Part shown: piece by piece, positions 24,498 through 33,488 of the stretch | How the letters are laid out: every line of letters starts with the position of its first letter | Numbering within the stretch: position 1 is the stretch's first letter | From: Roseomonas aerilata DSM 19363 | GTDB taxonomy: Bacteria; Pseudomonadota; Alphaproteobacteria; Acetobacterales; Acetobacteraceae | Direction of reading: 5' to 3' | Length of the DNA stretch: 64,000 nucleotides | NCBI RefSeq assembly: GCF_000711725.1 | Contig: NZ_JONP01000008.1 | Coordinates: 62,001 to 126,000 of the forward strand | Notes under the pieces: generated by a model | Told to the model about the DNA's origin: nothing | Databases searched by the model: none | The model's input: the letters and a program-made list of their open reading frames with translations, nothing else | Translations under genes and position numbers: made by a program

Positions 24498-25281
24498 GGG
24501 CGGGCTCCTCCTCAACGATGTGGTTCCAAATGGCCGCGCAGATCTCGCGGAACCGGGCGTCGGCCCGCAGGGAGCGGGGGTCGCGCGGGCGCGGCAGGTC
24601 CACGCGATGGATGGAACGCACCCGACCGGGGCGCGGCGCCATCACGACGACGCGGTCGGCGAGCGTGACCGCCTCCTCGATGTCGTGGGTGACGAAGACG
24701 ACGCTCCGCCGGCGCTGCGACCAGATGCGGAGCAGTTCCCGGCCCATGGTGATCTTCGTCTGCGCGTCGAGCGCGCCGAAGGGCTCGTCCAGCAGGTAGA
24801 TGTCGGGCGCGTAGGCGAGCAGCCGCGCGAGGGCCACGCGCTGGCGCATGCCGCCCGAGAGCTGAGCCGGGCGATGCCCCGCGAAGTCCGTCAGCCCGAC
24901 AAGCGCCAGCAGCTCCGCCAGCCGCGCCGGTCGCTCGCGGGTGGGGGTGCCGCCGAGCACCAGCCCGACCTCCACGTTCCGGCGCACATCGGCCCAGGGC
25001 ATCAGCGTGTCCCGCTGGAACATGAAGCCGACGCCGGGCGGCGGACCCGAGACGGGCTTCCCATCCAGCAGCACGCGGCCGCCCGTCGGGTCCAGCAGCC
25101 CCGAGGCCAGGCGCAGCAGCGTGGACTTGCCGCAGCCGGAGGGGCCGACGATCGCCAGGAACTCGCCGTCCGCGAGGGACAGGTCGATGCCGTCCAGCAC
25201 ACGGAGGCCTGGATAATCGAGGGTGATGCCCTCGAAGGCGAGCTTGGGGGAGGGCCCGGTGGCGCCCATGGCGGCACTCAC
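24490..25281 (-). CDS. ABC importer ATPase, NitT/TauT type
   Basis: A 263-residue ATPase with Walker A GPSGCGKST, Q-loop MFQRDTLMPW, signature LSGGMRQRVALAR, Walker B IYLLDEPFGALD and switch His in FVTHDIEEAV. This is the SsuB/TauB/NrtD subgroup. I chose GTG 25281 because it overlaps the permease stop as GTGA, the pattern used across this operon; ATG 25269 is also possible. With the permease and receptor it forms a complete importer for an organic, probably heterocyclic or sulfonate/nitrogen-type, solute. Confidence 0.93.
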   Translation of the reverse strand: MSAAMGATGPSPKLAFEGITLDYPGLRVLDGIDLSLADGEFLAIVGPSGCGKSTLLRLASGLLDPTGGRVLLDGKPVSGPPPGVGFMFQRDTLMPWADVRRNVEVGLVLGGTPTRERPARLAELLALVGLTDFAGHRPAQLSGGMRQRVALARLLAYAPDIYLLDEPFGALDAQTKITMGRELLRIWSQRRRSVVFVTHDIEEAVTLADRVVVMAPRPGRVRSIHRVDLPRPRDPRSLRADARFREICAAIWNHIVEEEPAHD

Positions 25282-26099
25282 CGCGCCGCTCCGCGCAGGG
25301 CCAGGCGCTCGATAAGCCGCACGATCTCGTTGCCGATGACGGCGATCGCCATCAGAGCGACGAGGCCTGCCATCACGCCGGTCGTGTCCAGCCGCCCGCC
25401 CGAACGTTCCACATACCAGCCGAGGCCGCGATTGGCCCCCAGCAGCTCGCCCAGCACGGAGCCGACGAGCGCGAGGCCGATGCCGATCCGGGTCGCCCCG
25501 AAGATCCAGGGCAGGATGGCCGGCAGGCGCACGTGCCAAAGCAACCAGAGCGGCCGCGCCCGCATGCTGCGCATCGCGTCCAGCAGGTCCCGATCCACCT
25601 CGCGCAATCCCTGGGCCGTGTTGAGGAGATAGACGAAGACGACCATGGAGAAGGCCATCATCACCTTCGAGAAAAGGCCGATGCCGAACCAGATGATGAA
25701 GAGCGGTGCGAAGGCCACGCGCGGCACGCTGTAGAGGCCCATCACCAGCGGATCGGCAACCTGCGCCCCGCGCGGGAAGGCCGCGTAGAGGACGCCCGCC
25801 AGCACGCCGACGACGAGCCCGAGCAGCAGCCCGAGCAGCGCCTGCCAGGCCGTGGCCGTGGCGTGGAAGAGAAGGTCGCCGCTGGCCGCCATCGTCCAGA
25901 GGCGCAGGGCGATCTCGGAGGGCTGGCTGACCCAGAAGGGGTCAATGAAATGGTCCGTCGCGACCTGCCACGCGGCGAGCACGGCGCCCACCAGCAGGAT
26001 CCGCTGCAGGGTGATAGTCAGCCAGCCCGGCATGCCGCGGCGCGGGGCCGGCGCGCCTGCCGGCACCAGCGCGGGTGCCTCCTCGACCGCGGCGGGCAT
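25278..26099 (-). CDS. ABC importer permease, NitT/TauT type
   Basis: A 273-residue inner-membrane permease with about six hydrophobic helices. The EAA-type cytoplasmic loop is seen around DLLDAMRSMRARPLWLLWHVRLPAILPWIFGATR, which docks the ATPase. The ATG at 26099 is one base past the receptor stop. It belongs to the SsuC/TauC/NrtB family by the overall pattern. Confidence 0.92.
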   Translation of the reverse strand: MPAAVEEAPALVPAGAPAPRRGMPGWLTITLQRILLVGAVLAAWQVATDHFIDPFWVSQPSEIALRLWTMAASGDLLFHATATAWQALLGLLLGLVVGVLAGVLYAAFPRGAQVADPLVMGLYSVPRVAFAPLFIIWFGIGLFSKVMMAFSMVVFVYLLNTAQGLREVDRDLLDAMRSMRARPLWLLWHVRLPAILPWIFGATRIGIGLALVGSVLGELLGANRGLGWYVERSGGRLDTTGVMAGLVALMAIAVIGNEIVRLIERLALRGAAR

Positions 26100-26100
26100 C

Positions 26101-27060
26101 TCAGTCCCGGACCGGGGGGATGGAGATCTCGGCGAAGGGGATGCGGCGCAGGCCGGGCTCGGCCGGCAGCAGCATCTCGAGCAGCGTCTGGTAGCCCGCC
26201 TCCTCCACCCGGCCGTCCGGCGCCAGCCGCGCCTGCACGTCCGCCGCAAGGGCGTCGATCTCCGCCTCGCTGTAGTCGGGGAACTGCCGCCGCAGCCCGG
26301 CCAGGGCCACGGCGCGGTCCGCGCGGATGGCGCGCACCCCGCGCAGCACGGCCCGAACGAAGCCGCGCGCAGCGTCCGGCTGCTGCGTGAACCAGGATTC
26401 CCGCGTCAGCAGCGCGAGGGAAGGATACGGGATCCCCCGGAAATCCTGCACGACCCGGTAGCCGTTGTTGCTCCCGGTTTGCATGTGAAGCAGGTCCGCG
26501 TTGATGACCATGCCGGCCTCCACGCGGCCGCTGTCGATCGCGGCCTTCATGCTCGCACCACCCCCGGCACCCACGATCTCAACATCGCGATCCGGGTTGA
26601 GGCCGGCCTTGGCCAGGGCCCAGCGCAGCGTGTTGTCCGTCAGGCTGCTCGGCGAGGTGATGCCGATGCGCTTGCCCCGAAGATCGGCGACGGAGGCGTA
26701 GCTCGTGCCCGTCCGGCTGACCAGCGCGTAGGAGTGGCGCGTGTCCAGCTCCACGGCCACCACCACGTCCTGCCGGCGGCTCCGCAACCGTACCACGTGG
26801 TCCACCGCGCAGATGCAGACGTTGATGCCACCGCCGACGAGGGCCTGGATGGCCGGCGCGCCACCGCGGAAATCGACCAGCTCGGCCTCTAGCCCGGCCT
26901 CACGGAAATAGCCCTGGTCGATGGCGACGTAGATCGGCGCCGCCATCTCGCTCGCCGATGCCGCGCCGATGACCACCTTCGTCTGGGCGCTGGCAGACGC
27001 CGCCGTGACCAGGAGAGTGGCGAGAAGGATCATTCCCGCCAGCTTGTTTCGCAGCATCAT
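26101..27060 (-). CDS. ABC importer periplasmic receptor, NMT1/SsuA-like
   Basis: A 319-residue receptor with signal peptide MMLRNKLAGMILLATLLVTA ending ASASAQ, then TKVVIGAASASEMAAPIYVA and AIDQGYFREAGLEAELVDF, the NMT1/ThiY-like opening. It includes GGGINVCICAVDHVVRLR in the ligand cleft region. Start ATG 27060 follows GGAG; ATG 27057 and 27075 are alternatives. It is the first gene of the eight-gene operon, so it likely captures the substrate of the downstream flavoprotein and molybdenum hydroxylase. A 192-bp gap upstream should hold the promoter; no clear operator was recognised there. Confidence 0.9.
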   Translation of the reverse strand: MMLRNKLAGMILLATLLVTAASASAQTKVVIGAASASEMAAPIYVAIDQGYFREAGLEAELVDFRGGAPAIQALVGGGINVCICAVDHVVRLRSRRQDVVVAVELDTRHSYALVSRTGTSYASVADLRGKRIGITSPSSLTDNTLRWALAKAGLNPDRDVEIVGAGGGASMKAAIDSGRVEAGMVINADLLHMQTGSNNGYRVVQDFRGIPYPSLALLTRESWFTQQPDAARGFVRAVLRGVRAIRADRAVALAGLRRQFPDYSEAEIDALAADVQARLAPDGRVEEAGYQTLLEMLLPAEPGLRRIPFAEISIPPVRD

Positions 27061-27252
27061 AGAGCCAGGCTCCATCTCTTTGCCCCAATTAACCGCCCAC
27101 TTCCGTGCTTGGCAAATGCTGCCCCATGGCGGATCGTGGTTTTGCCTAGGAAGGCTCGGCTGCCTGATGCACCTGACCGAGCTTGTGCATGAAGCAGGCC
27201 AGCGCAAGCCGCGCCGTCGCGTCGGTGCGCGTTCAGGCCTTCGGACCGAGCG

Positions 27253-28257
27253 TCAACCGAACCGTTTTCCCCAGATCCTCTCCGCCTCGGCATCGGCCGG
27301 TTCGGCGCTCGCGACGATCCCCATCGCCAGGAGGCCGAGCGCGATCGTGCCGACGATCGTCCCCTCGGCGTGGGCGTCGCGGACGCTGCCTTGCCAGACC
27401 CCCGCGAAGTCTGCCGTCGTGGACCGGCTGTCGGACAGCGCGGGCAGGGTGAGCACCTCCACCGCCGCACCAGTCATCAGGTGCGCGGCCACCGGCTTGG
27501 CGGGGCCGCGCTCCGCCTCCCCCCCGCCACCCTTCACGACAAGAAGGCGAGGCCGGGCCATGCGCTGCGCCACCGCCAGATGCGCGGCGATATAGGGCGG
27601 GTGGAAGACGCCATCCACGCCGGCGGGCGCGTCGGCCGGGTTGATGAGGCGCGCGACCGTGTTGATGGGCGAGCGCAGCCCGAGCAGGGCGCGCAGGTGC
27701 AGAAGCCCGTCCAGCTGGGGGCTCATGGCCCTTAAAGGCAGGTAGGCGAAGTTCGTCCGCTCGACCTGGTCGAGGGCCTCCTCTCGGCTCTCCGCGGCGC
27801 GCAGGCCGAGCAGCGGCAGCGCCTCCAGCACCGGGACGCCGCTGGTGAAGGCGTTGGAGCCGTGCATGAGGACGCGGTGCCCCGCGCGCGCGAGGGCAAG
27901 GGCCGCGAGCAGGAACCACGGCGCGCCGCGCGTCCGGCCCGAGCCGTAGGAGGGCCAGTCCAGCGCCACCGCCTGCCCCGCTGGTGCCGGACCGGCTCCC
28001 ACCTCGGCCCGCGCCGCCTCGACGAGGCCTGTCAGCTCCTCCGAGTCCTCCCCGCGATAGCGCAGCAGCATGAGGAAGGCGCCGACCTGGATGGGCTCGG
28101 CCGCGCCGGAGAGGATCATCCCCAGCGCCTCGCGCGCCTCCTCCCGCGTCAGCGCGCGGGAGCGGCCGGGCCCGCGGCCGAGCGTGCGGACGAAGGGGGC
28201 GAAGGGGTGCTCAGGCTCGGCCTCGTCGATATCGGGCCCGGCACGGTCATGCGGCAT
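27253..28257 (-). CDS. TrpD2/YbiB-like glycosyltransferase-family protein
   Basis: A 334-residue homologue of anthranilate phosphoribosyltransferase. The N-terminal helical domain has SRALTREEAREALGMILSG and QVGAFLMLLRYRGE; the core shows LDWPSYGSGRTRGAPWFLLAA, GSNAFTSGVPVLEALPLLG and NTVARLINPADAP, plus VVKGGGGEAERGP. The TrpD PRPP motif GTGGD is changed to YGSGR, so it is of the TrpD2/YbiB group, where nucleic-acid binding has been described, and not a tryptophan enzyme. It overlaps by 11 bp the SUMT remnant; such pairs occur with nitrate/siroheme genes. Confidence 0.75.
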   Translation of the reverse strand: MPHDRAGPDIDEAEPEHPFAPFVRTLGRGPGRSRALTREEAREALGMILSGAAEPIQVGAFLMLLRYRGEDSEELTGLVEAARAEVGAGPAPAGQAVALDWPSYGSGRTRGAPWFLLAALALARAGHRVLMHGSNAFTSGVPVLEALPLLGLRAAESREEALDQVERTNFAYLPLRAMSPQLDGLLHLRALLGLRSPINTVARLINPADAPAGVDGVFHPPYIAAHLAVAQRMARPRLLVVKGGGGEAERGPAKPVAAHLMTGAAVEVLTLPALSDSRSTTADFAGVWQGSVRDAHAEGTIVGTIALGLLAMGIVASAEPADAEAERIWGKRFG

Positions 28258-28850
28258 CCAGCAGCTCCTCCTCCGCGCAGCGCCTGTGCCCTGGGGCGAC
28301 GGCCTCGCCGATCAGCAGGAGCGTCGGGCCCTCCGGCGCGATCCCGGCCACCCGCCCGGCGATGCAGCCCAGCCCACCCGGGATCGCCCGCTGTCCCGGT
28401 AGGGTTGAATTCTCCACGGCGACCACGGGCGTGGAAAGGGGAAGGCCAGCCCTGGCCAGCCGGGCGTCGAGCTTCGGCAGCATGCGCACGCCCATATAGA
28501 CCGCGAGCGTGCCGCCGACCTGGGCGAGTGCCTGCCATTCATGGTTGCGAAGCCGGTTCTCGGCCCCCTGCGCCGTGATGACGTGCAGGCCGCGCGAGAC
28601 GCCCCGATGGGTGAATGGAATACCCGGCGTCACCGCGACGGAGGCCATAACGCCCGGCACTACTTCCACCGCCATGCCCGCCTCGCGCATCGCCGCCATC
28701 TCCTCTCCGCCGTAGCCGAAGATACACGGGGCGCCGCCCTTCAGCCGCACCCCCCGCAGGCCTTCCCGCGAGTAACGAACGAGAAGCGCGTTGATCGCGG
28801 CCTGGTTCATCGAGTGGCGACCGCAGCGCTTGCCGACATCGATGGGCGTC
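28247..28850 (-). pseudogene. 5'-truncated uroporphyrinogen-III C-methyltransferase (SUMT) remnant
   Basis: In frame from about 28845 the sequence reads IDVGKRCGRHSMNQAAINALL, then RLKGGAPCIFGYGGEE, VVPGVMASVAVTPGIPFTHR and AVYMGVRMLPKL, clearly the C-terminal two thirds of SUMT. The N-terminal third with the SAM-binding GxGPGD loop is missing; upstream codons are unrelated. The normally invariant KGGDPFxFGRGGEE has become KGGAPCIFGYGGEE, a further sign of decay. An intact cysG lies at 39404-40732, which would make this copy dispensable. The ATG at 28810 could still yield a 187-residue protein, but it should be inactive. Confidence 0.75.
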
Positions 28851-29513
28851 GGGTGAAGGGATCCATAACGCGGGTCCTCCGAAATTCCATCGATGGGAAG
28901 CCGGGAGGCGAGCCGCCGTTCGACCGCCGTCTGCGAGGCTGGGAGACCGCCACGGCCTGCGTCGCTGCAGGCCGACCCGCGTGCATCGATAGATCACGGC
29001 GCTGCGTTGACTGGCAGGAAGAATCTGCCTTGAGAAGGGGCAGAAAGGAGAGGCTCATCGACCTCTCAGGTCTATCGACATCGTGCATCAGCAAGTTGGC
29101 CAGGAGCGTTTCACGACGACTGCAGTTCTGCGCGCGAAAGGCTCGTTTCGCTGCCTGCAAATCAGTCATCCGCGCGTGGGTTGAACACATGGCCAGCACA
29201 TTTCTCGCCGCCTCTCACGGTCATCCTTTCTGAGCCTCGCCAGGCGAGTAGGCCGGCAGCGCCCCCGCGCTCAGGCAACGAGCGCCTGCGCGCAAGTATC
29301 CGGCAGGACGGCACCCGTTCCGCGATGCCGTCCGCCAGTGCAGGAGACGCTGGCCCAGGGGGCTTGTCGGGCCTCGAAAGCGAGGGCCATGCTGGCGCGA
29401 AGATCGCCACGCTCAGCGCCGAGCCATCGCATGGGCTCCTGCTTCTGATCAGTCATGAGCGTCGGCGCGCCACCGTCCCGGACAAGGAGGGCGGTTCAGG
29501 GAGGGAAAGGTCG
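28851..29513. other. Non-coding stretch between SUMT remnant and Bug receptor gene
   Basis: About 660 bp without a convincing gene on either strand. A 10-bp direct repeat CATCGATGGG lies at 28838-28847 and 28888-28897, next to the point where SUMT similarity ends, and may mark a deletion or insertion scar. The rest has only short ORFs without recognisable motifs. Confidence 0.5.
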
Positions 29514-30479
29514 ATGCAGAACATCCGGCGGGGGCTCATTGCGGCCCCCTTCCTCGCGGGTCTGACGAGGGCGGCCCGGGCGCAGTCCTGGCCCGATCGC
29601 CCCATCACCCTCGTCCACGGCTTCGGCGCCGGCGGGAATGCCGATGTCATCGCCCGCGTCATCGCCGCGCCGCTGTCAGAGTCACTCGGCCGGCCCGTGG
29701 TGGTCGAGGCGCGGACCGGGGCGGGCGGCAACATCGCCAGCGAGTACGCCGCGCGCGCCACGCCGGACGGGCACACCCTCATCCTGCTCACAGGCGGGCA
29801 CGCCGTCTCGGCGGCCATGTACCGCAGCCTGCGCTTCGACCCGGTGGAGGACTTCGCCTTCGTCTCGCTCGTCTCCGTCTTCCCCTTCGTGGTCGCGACC
29901 AGGGCGGACGGGCCGATCCGCAGCTTGGCCGAGCTGATCGCCGCCGCGCGGCGCGATCCTGGCGGCCTCACCTTCAGTTCGGTCGGCGTGGGTTCCACCC
30001 AGCACCTGACGGGCGAGTTGCTGGCGCAGATGGCGGGCATCCGGCTCACCCACGTGCCCTATCGCGGCGGCACCCAGCCGTTGACGGACCTGCTCTCGGG
30101 CCGCATCGACGTGATGGTGGATTCGGTCACCGTAACCGGCGCGGCGATCGCGGCGGACAAGCTGCGCGCGCTCGGCATCACCAGCGCGGCGCCCTGGCCG
30201 GCGCTGCCGGAGGTGCCGCCGGTCGCCGCGGCCGTGCCGGGCTTTGAGGTGGTCTCCTGGGTGGGCCTCGCCGCCTCGGCACGCACGCCCGCGGCCGTGG
30301 TGGAGCGCCTGAACGGCGAACTGCGCGCGGCCCTCGCCCAGCCGGCGGTGCGCGAACGCCTGGAGGGGCTGGGCACCCAGGTAAGCCCGACCTCGCCCGA
30401 GGGGATGCGCCGCTTCGTCTCGGCGGAGGTGGCGCGCTGGACGGAGGTCGTGGCGCGCGCCGGCATCGAGCGGCAGTAG
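29514..30479 (+). CDS. Bug/TctC-family periplasmic solute receptor
   Basis: A 321-residue receptor with signal MQNIRRGLIAAPFLAGLTRAA ending RAQS by pattern, then WPDRPITLVHGFGAGGNADV, VVEARTGAGGNIASEYAA and THVPYRGGTQPLTDLLSG, all Bug-family segments. The ATG at 29514 follows GGGAGGG; an open upstream extension to 29181 looks non-coding. It is the third Bug receptor in the window and, like the others, has no TctAB partner here. Confidence 0.88.
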   Translation: MQNIRRGLIAAPFLAGLTRAARAQSWPDRPITLVHGFGAGGNADVIARVIAAPLSESLGRPVVVEARTGAGGNIASEYAARATPDGHTLILLTGGHAVSAAMYRSLRFDPVEDFAFVSLVSVFPFVVATRADGPIRSLAELIAAARRDPGGLTFSSVGVGSTQHLTGELLAQMAGIRLTHVPYRGGTQPLTDLLSGRIDVMVDSVTVTGAAIAADKLRALGITSAAPWPALPEVPPVAAAVPGFEVVSWVGLAASARTPAAVVERLNGELRAALAQPAVRERLEGLGTQVSPTSPEGMRRFVSAEVARWTEVVARAGIERQ

Positions 30480-30531
30480 CGGCGCCGGCCGGGGGGGACC
30501 TCGCCGCCGCCACCGGAGCCGCGGCGAGATC

Positions 30532-33174
30532 CTAGCCCGGCCCCGCGGCCTTCAGCAGCGCCGCGGCGCGGTCGGCGAGCTGCGGCGCGCCAACCGGCTT
30601 CCGCAGCAGGCTGAAGGCGCCGCGCGGCGCGCCGTCCGCCGGTAGCGTCGCCGCATCCCCGGCATAGCCGGTCAGCAGGATGGCCGGCAGGCGAGGCCGG
30701 CGGCGCTGCGCCTCGCCGATCAGCGCCACCCCGTCCATGCCCGGCATCGACAGGTCGGAAACGAGCAGGTCCACCGCCTCGCCCGCATCGATCAGCGCGA
30801 GCGCGGCCGGGCCGCTCCCCGCCTGCAGGACGTGGTAGCCGCGATCCTCCAGCCCCTCGGCAAGGACATCGCGCACTGGATCCTCGTCGTCCACCAGCAG
30901 GATGCGTGCTCCCGCGGCCACCCCGCCGGACCCGGGCAGGCCGGGCCTGCCCTCCGCCATAGGGCTCGTCACCGGCAGCCAGAGCGCGACCGTGGTGCCC
31001 TGCCCCGGCTCGCTCGAAACGCCCAGCATCCCGCCCGACTGCTCGGCAAAGCCGCGTGCCATCGGCAGGCCGAGGCCGGTGCCCTTGCCCACCACCTTGG
31101 TGGTGAAGAACGGCTCCATGGCGCGGGCCAGGGTGGCCGCGTCCATGCCCGTGCCGGTATCGGACGCCGCGATGCGGATGTAGGAGCCGGGCGCGAGGCC
31201 CTCCGGCCGGCTCCCTTCCGCGACCTTCTCCTCGCTTGCGGAGAGGGTGAGGCGCCCGCCGCCCGGCATGGCGTCGCGCGCGTTGGTGGCGAGGTTGACC
31301 AGCGCCGTCTCGAGCTGCCCGCGGTCGGCCAGTACCGGAGGCAGGCCGGCGGGCGCCTCCACCACGACCTCGATCCCTGCGCCGAGGGTGTGCGCGAGCA
31401 CCTCGCGCAGCCCGCCCAGCAGCGCCGGCACATCCACCGCCTCGGCCCGCAGCTCGCCCCGTCGGGAGAAGGCGAGCAGCCGCTGGGTGATCGAGACGCC
31501 GCGCCGTGTCGCGTCCTCGATCATGCCCGCCAGGCGCTCCGCACCCTCCGCATCCTCCGGCCGGCGCCGGATCAGCCCGGCACCGCCCTGGACCGCCTGC
31601 ATGACGTTGTTGAAGTCGTGCGCGATGCCGCCGGCGAGCTGCCCGAGCGCGGTCAGCTTCTCGGCCTGGGCCAGCCGGTCCTGCGCCGCTTCCCGCGCGG
31701 CCACCTCCTCGCGCACGCGCTCCTCCAGCGTGCCTGCGAGGGCGCGCAGCTGCGCCTCGCTCTCGCGCAGCCGCTCCTCGGCAAGGCGGCGGCCGGTGAC
31801 GTCGAGCGTGACGCCGACGATCGTGCCGGGACCGCCGCCCTCGCCCGGCTGCAACTCGGCGCGGCTGAGCAGCCAGCGCGCCGGGCCGCCCGGCGGCGCC
31901 ACGCGGTACTCGATCTCCGTCGAGCCGCCCTCATGCGCGAGCCGGTCGAACTCCGCCGTCATCCGTGCCCGGTCGGCCGGGTGCAGGCAGGCGGACCAGG
32001 TCACGTGGTCGAAGCGCGCGCCCGGCGGCAGGCCGAAGAGGGCGCGCAGGCCATCGCCGCACTGGGCCACCCCATCCGGCCCGATCTCGAAGGGGTGCAC
32101 GCCCCCGGCCAGCTGCGCCCGCCGCAGGCGCGCCTCGCTGCCGGCCAGGGCCATCGTCGCGCGATCGCGGGCCGTGGCGGCCTCCGCCAGGGCCCGCGCC
32201 GCCTCCTCCACCTCCCGCACGCCGGTCGTGGGCGCGCCGGGCGTGGCGAGCCCCCCGATCGCCCCAGCGATCCGCCGTGACTGGTGCCAGGCGAGGGCGA
32301 GGCCGAACAGCAGAAGGGCAGCGCCGCCCGCGCCGAAGCCTGCCAGCGAGCGCCACAGCCCGGCGCGCAGCCGCGCCTGGCGGATCGCCACCACCACGGT
32401 CCAGCGGGAGCCCGGCATGCGACTGAAGGCGGCAAGGATCGGCTTGCCATCGACGGAGGGCGATTCGAAGAGGCCGGCCTCGGCGGCCTGGATGGCCTGC
32501 CGAGCCTCGGCCGTGGCCTGCCGGCCGAGATAGGCATCCATATCCGGCGTGCGGGCGACGATCGTCCCGCTGCCGTCGAGCACCGCGGCGACCCAGGCGC
32601 TGCCCGGGGGGCGCTGGCCGTCCAGCACGCGGCCGAGGATGGCGGGGCGGAAGCCCATGCTCAGGTCGTAGAGGACCCGTCCCTCCCGGCTGACGGGCAC
32701 GTCGATCGCGATGAGCGGCTCGTTCGTGATCGGCCCCGTGTAGAGGTCCGAGACATGGGCCTCACCGCTTTCGAACACCCGTCCGATGATGCCGGTGTCG
32801 CCACGCCGTGGAAGGGGCGTGCCGAAAGGCACCATGGAGTTGACGAGCATCCTCGCATAGGCGTCCGAGAGCATGATGCGCGTGCCCTCCGGCCGGGGAA
32901 CCCGCTGCATGGCCTCGTAGAAGCCGGCCAGGTCCCCCGTGTCGAGGGTGCTGGAGGAGGCGAGCACCGCCAGCGTCGCCCGGGCCACGTCGAGCTCGCG
33001 CGCGACGACGAGGCTCAGGGAGGCGGCGCGAGCCTGCAGGTCGCGCTCCGTCGCCTCCCGGCCAGACCGCCAGGTGAGGACCGCGGTGGCCGCGGCGACG
33101 GCGCCAAAGGGCAGCACCATGGCGAAGACGATGGCGACAAGGCGCGCGCGAATGGTCGGGGAGCGGGCTGGCAC
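30532..33174 (-). CDS. Hybrid sensor histidine kinase (periplasmic sensor, PAS, HisKA, HATPase, REC)
   Basis: An 880-residue kinase. A first membrane helix (about 9-33), a periplasmic Cache-like sensor region (about 35-275) and a second helix (about 278-298) precede a PAS fold (about 350-460) with a coiled coil (about 465-510). The H-box AGGIAHDFNNV places the phospho-His at about 519. N-box NLATNARDAMPGG, G-boxes DTGTGMD and GKGTGLGLPMARG follow. The C-terminal receiver has Asp about 807 (VSDLSMPGMDG) and Lys in LLRKPV. No separate response regulator is adjacent, so the output is unknown. Confidence 0.93.
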   Translation of the reverse strand: MPARSPTIRARLVAIVFAMVLPFGAVAAATAVLTWRSGREATERDLQARAASLSLVVARELDVARATLAVLASSSTLDTGDLAGFYEAMQRVPRPEGTRIMLSDAYARMLVNSMVPFGTPLPRRGDTGIIGRVFESGEAHVSDLYTGPITNEPLIAIDVPVSREGRVLYDLSMGFRPAILGRVLDGQRPPGSAWVAAVLDGSGTIVARTPDMDAYLGRQATAEARQAIQAAEAGLFESPSVDGKPILAAFSRMPGSRWTVVVAIRQARLRAGLWRSLAGFGAGGAALLLFGLALAWHQSRRIAGAIGGLATPGAPTTGVREVEEAARALAEAATARDRATMALAGSEARLRRAQLAGGVHPFEIGPDGVAQCGDGLRALFGLPPGARFDHVTWSACLHPADRARMTAEFDRLAHEGGSTEIEYRVAPPGGPARWLLSRAELQPGEGGGPGTIVGVTLDVTGRRLAEERLRESEAQLRALAGTLEERVREEVAAREAAQDRLAQAEKLTALGQLAGGIAHDFNNVMQAVQGGAGLIRRRPEDAEGAERLAGMIEDATRRGVSITQRLLAFSRRGELRAEAVDVPALLGGLREVLAHTLGAGIEVVVEAPAGLPPVLADRGQLETALVNLATNARDAMPGGGRLTLSASEEKVAEGSRPEGLAPGSYIRIAASDTGTGMDAATLARAMEPFFTTKVVGKGTGLGLPMARGFAEQSGGMLGVSSEPGQGTTVALWLPVTSPMAEGRPGLPGSGGVAAGARILLVDDEDPVRDVLAEGLEDRGYHVLQAGSGPAALALIDAGEAVDLLVSDLSMPGMDGVALIGEAQRRRPRLPAILLTGYAGDAATLPADGAPRGAFSLLRKPVGAPQLADRAAALLKAAGPG

Positions 33175-33488
33175 GGGCGCGCTATCGAAGCGGCTGGCAG
33201 GACATCGGGGAAGGCATCGCGGGTTTTCTCGGCGTCATCGGTGGCGTCGTCGGGTCGTCCAGCGGCAACAACGCGCGGGCGCGGGAATGGGCGGTCCTGG
33301 GAAGCCCTCGCCGCGCGGCAGCAGAGGCAAAATCGTCGCGCCCGGATGCGGGAAATGGATCTGGACGGGCGCGGTATCGGGCAGGACGTGGGCCCCGGCG
33401 GTGATGCGGGCCCCTTCCGCCAGGAGCCGAAGCTGGGCGCCCGCCGCGCCCTCCCATAATCTCCCGGCAGGATCGGGGGAAGGGCGGC
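33175..33488. other. Intergenic region, no feature recognised
   Basis: A 314-bp gap between the divergent kinase and PanE-family genes. Open frames here are extensions or shadows of the neighbours with no motif, and I saw no strong dyad. It presumably contains both promoters. Confidence 0.5.

Noticed and set aside
28247-28810. Second functional uroporphyrinogen methyltransferase
   Set aside because: The SAM-binding N-terminal part is missing and conserved residues are changed, so it is listed as a pseudogene.
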